This document shows positions 6,132 through 7,293 of a stretch of DNA of 7,293 bases, one piece after another. The translations under genes and the position numbers were made by a program. The stretch lies in assembly GCA_946886245.1 (NCBI GenBank), contig CAMPIF010000214.1:1-7293 (forward strand), given 5' to 3'. The notes under the pieces are model-generated. The model saw only the letters and a list, made by a program, of their open reading frames with translations, was not told where the DNA came from and made no database searches. The stretch comes from Ectopseudomonas composti. Lineage in GTDB: Bacteria > Pseudomonadota > Gammaproteobacteria > Pseudomonadales > Pseudomonadaceae. The first letter of the stretch is position 1. Each line of letters opens with the position of its first letter.

Positions 6132-7103
6132 TCAGGCCGCGACCGGCGCCTCGTCACGCAGCAGTTCGGCCAGCGCGGCGCGGTCTATGTTGGCGCCGCT
6201 GAGCACCACGGCCACGCGCTGGCCGGCATTGAGCCCGCGCTCCTGCATCAGGGCGGCGAGAGCAGCGGCGCCGGCGCCTTCGGCGAGGTTGTGGGTGTCC
6301 TCGTGATAAGTGCGGATGGCGGTGCGGATTTCCTCGTCGTCGACCCGCACGATGCGCGTGGCGCCGGCGCGGATCATGTCCAGCGCCAGTTGCTGCGGCT
6401 GACGGCAGGCCATGCCGTCGGCCAGGGTGTCGGCGCGGTCGGTCTGCACCAGGCAGCCCTGCTCGAAGCTCTGTGCATAGGCGTCGGCGCCGCTGGCGAC
6501 CACGCCGATGATCTCGGTGTCGAGGCCAAGCAGGTCGCGGGTGCGGATCATCGCGCAGATGCCCGAGCCGAGGCCGATGGGCACGTACACCCGGCGCAGG
6601 TTCGGCACTGCCTCCAGCAGTTCCAGCGCGTAGCTGGCCACGCCACGCACCAGGTCCTCGTGCAGTGACGGGACCCAGTGCAGGCCGTCGCGTTCGGCCA
6701 GGCGCGCGGCCTCGGCGCGGGCTTCGTCGAAATCGCGACCATGCTCGATCACCTCGGCACCGAGAGCGCGCATTGCCGCGTTCTTCTCGTGGGCGTTGCC
6801 ATGCGGCACCAGGATGCGGATCGCCAGACCGGCCGCGCGCGCAGCCAGCGCCAGGCTCTGGCCGTGGTTGCCACGGGTGGCGGTGACCAGCCCGCGCACC
6901 TGCGGCTCGCGGCGCAGCAGGGCGTCGATATAGACCAGCCCGCCGCGCACCTTGAAAGCGGCGGTCGGCGCGTGGTTCTCGTGCTTGACCCAGACCTCGC
7001 AACCCAGGCGCTGGGCCAGCAGTGGCCAGGCCAGTTGCGGTGTGGGCGCCATGTGGCGGTGAACCAGTTCAGCGCTCTGGCGCAGTTGGGCAAGGTCGAA
7101 CAT
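6132..7103 (-). CDS. PLP-dependent threonine/serine dehydratase-like enzyme
   Basis: The product has 323 residues, like catabolic threonine dehydratases and without the C-terminal ACT-type regulatory domains of biosynthetic IlvA (about 500). Fold-type II PLP features are present: APTPQL near the N-terminus, KHENHAPTAAFKVRGG with the PLP-binding lysine at 51, TRGNHGQ (76-82), a glycine loop GLGSG (177-181) and SGANID near residue 302. The expected reaction is deamination of threonine or serine to a 2-oxo acid and ammonia. The loop differs from the GGGGL type of standard threonine dehydratases, so the substrate may be another hydroxyamino acid. The ATG at 7103 has GGAG 8 nt upstream; a TTG at 7184 would extend it by 27 atypical residues. 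The divergent MocR gene is the likely regulator. EutB-type or hydroxyaspartate dehydratases are alternatives. Confidence 0.85.
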   Translation of the reverse strand: MFDLAQLRQSAELVHRHMAPTPQLAWPLLAQRLGCEVWVKHENHAPTAAFKVRGGLVYIDALLRREPQVRGLVTATRGNHGQSLALAARAAGLAIRILVPHGNAHEKNAAMRALGAEVIEHGRDFDEARAEAARLAERDGLHWVPSLHEDLVRGVASYALELLEAVPNLRRVYVPIGLGSGICAMIRTRDLLGLDTEIIGVVASGADAYAQSFEQGCLVQTDRADTLADGMACRQPQQLALDMIRAGATRIVRVDDEEIRTAIRTYHEDTHNLAEGAGAAALAALMQERGLNAGQRVAVVLSGANIDRAALAELLRDEAPVAA

Positions 7104-7147
7104 GACGGGCACTCCGAGTGGTGTTGACCCGGATGCTAGTGCGGTGC

Positions 7148-7177
7148 ATTGTATGGGTAAATGTTTATATTGCATGG
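7148..7177. promoter_or_regulatory. Direct repeat ATTGYATGG in the divergent MocR/dehydratase promoter region
   Basis: ATTGTATGG (7148-7156) and ATTGCATGG (7169-7177) match at 8 of 9 bases and start 21 bp apart, about two helical turns. MocR-type regulators often bind direct repeats between themselves and a divergent target. On the plus strand TATATT (7166-7171) resembles a -10 box; on the minus strand TACAAT (7153-7148) does, serving the dehydratase. Neither has a good -35 box, as is common for activator-dependent promoters. The repeats are seen directly; binding by the MocR protein is inference. Confidence 0.4.
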
Positions 7178-7183
7178 CAAGCA

Positions 7184-7293
7184 ATGTGGCTTCCTGATCT
7201 TCAAGACAACTCCCTTCCGACGTATCTCGCGCTGGTCGAGGCCATCGCCGCTGCCATTGGCCGTGGCGAACTCAAGCCCGGTGAGCGCCTGCC
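7184..7293 (+). CDS. MocR/GntR-type regulator, N-terminus only (cut by window edge)
   Basis: The open frame starts at ATG 7184 and runs off the window after 36 full codons: MWLPDLQDNSLPTYLALVEA, then IAAAIGRGELKPGERL. The pattern 'YLALVEAIAAAIxxGELKPGERL' is the first helix and turn of a GntR winged-helix domain. The leading W-x-P-x-L and 'LPTYLALVEAI' are typical of MocR proteins, in which this domain is fused to an aminotransferase-like PLP domain. That second domain is outside the window, so a plain GntR regulator cannot be excluded. The ribosome binding site is poor (GGCAAG), and no other in-frame start is available after the upstream sequence. The gene is divergent from the PLP-dependent dehydratase, a usual MocR arrangement. 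Confidence 0.75.
   Translation, partial: MWLPDLQDNSLPTYLALVEAIAAAIGRGELKPGERL

Overview
The window is GC-rich DNA whose codon use, gene content and intergenic repeats point to a gammaproteobacterium of the genus Pseudomonas or a close relative. The block of TetR regulator, AidB-like acyl-CoA dehydrogenase, small exported protein and AMP nucleosidase resembles, from memory, the PA3970-PA3973 region of P. aeruginosa PAO1. That synteny is recalled, not checked.

Layout, left to right: (i) 1-132, minus strand, the N-terminus of a probable XRE-type helix-turn-helix protein cut by the window edge. (ii) 226-284, a perfect 24-bp inverted repeat with an 11-nt spacer that covers the ribosome binding site and start codon of the next gene. 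(iii) 279-2566, plus strand, a two-gene operon of a TetR repressor and an AidB-like flavoprotein joined by an ATGA overlap. (iv) 2633-2808, a complete cobalamin riboswitch followed by a CbiM-like cobalt permease gene (2875-3555). (v) 3556-3700, a convergent intergenic region with paired hairpins of dispersed-repeat type. (vi) 3701-4429, minus strand, a two-domain exported protein or lipoprotein of unknown function. (vii) 4555-6027, plus strand, AMP nucleosidase (amn), followed by a hairpin and a short palindromic repeat. (viii) 6132-7103, minus strand, a PLP-dependent threonine/serine dehydratase-like enzyme. (ix) 7184-7293, plus strand, the start of a divergent MocR/GntR-type regulator.

There are three self-contained regulatory units: a TetR repressor probably controlling itself and aidB through the palindrome; B12-repressed expression of a metal permease that stands alone here, without CbiN, CbiQ or CbiO genes beside it; and a MocR regulator facing a dehydratase across an intergenic region with a 9-bp direct repeat two helical turns apart. 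I saw no mobile element, CRISPR array, tRNA or rRNA, and no clearly new multi-gene system. The most unusual items are the start-codon palindrome with its mirrored 15-codon reading frame, the solitary riboswitch-controlled CbiM-like gene, and the non-canonical glycine loop of the dehydratase.
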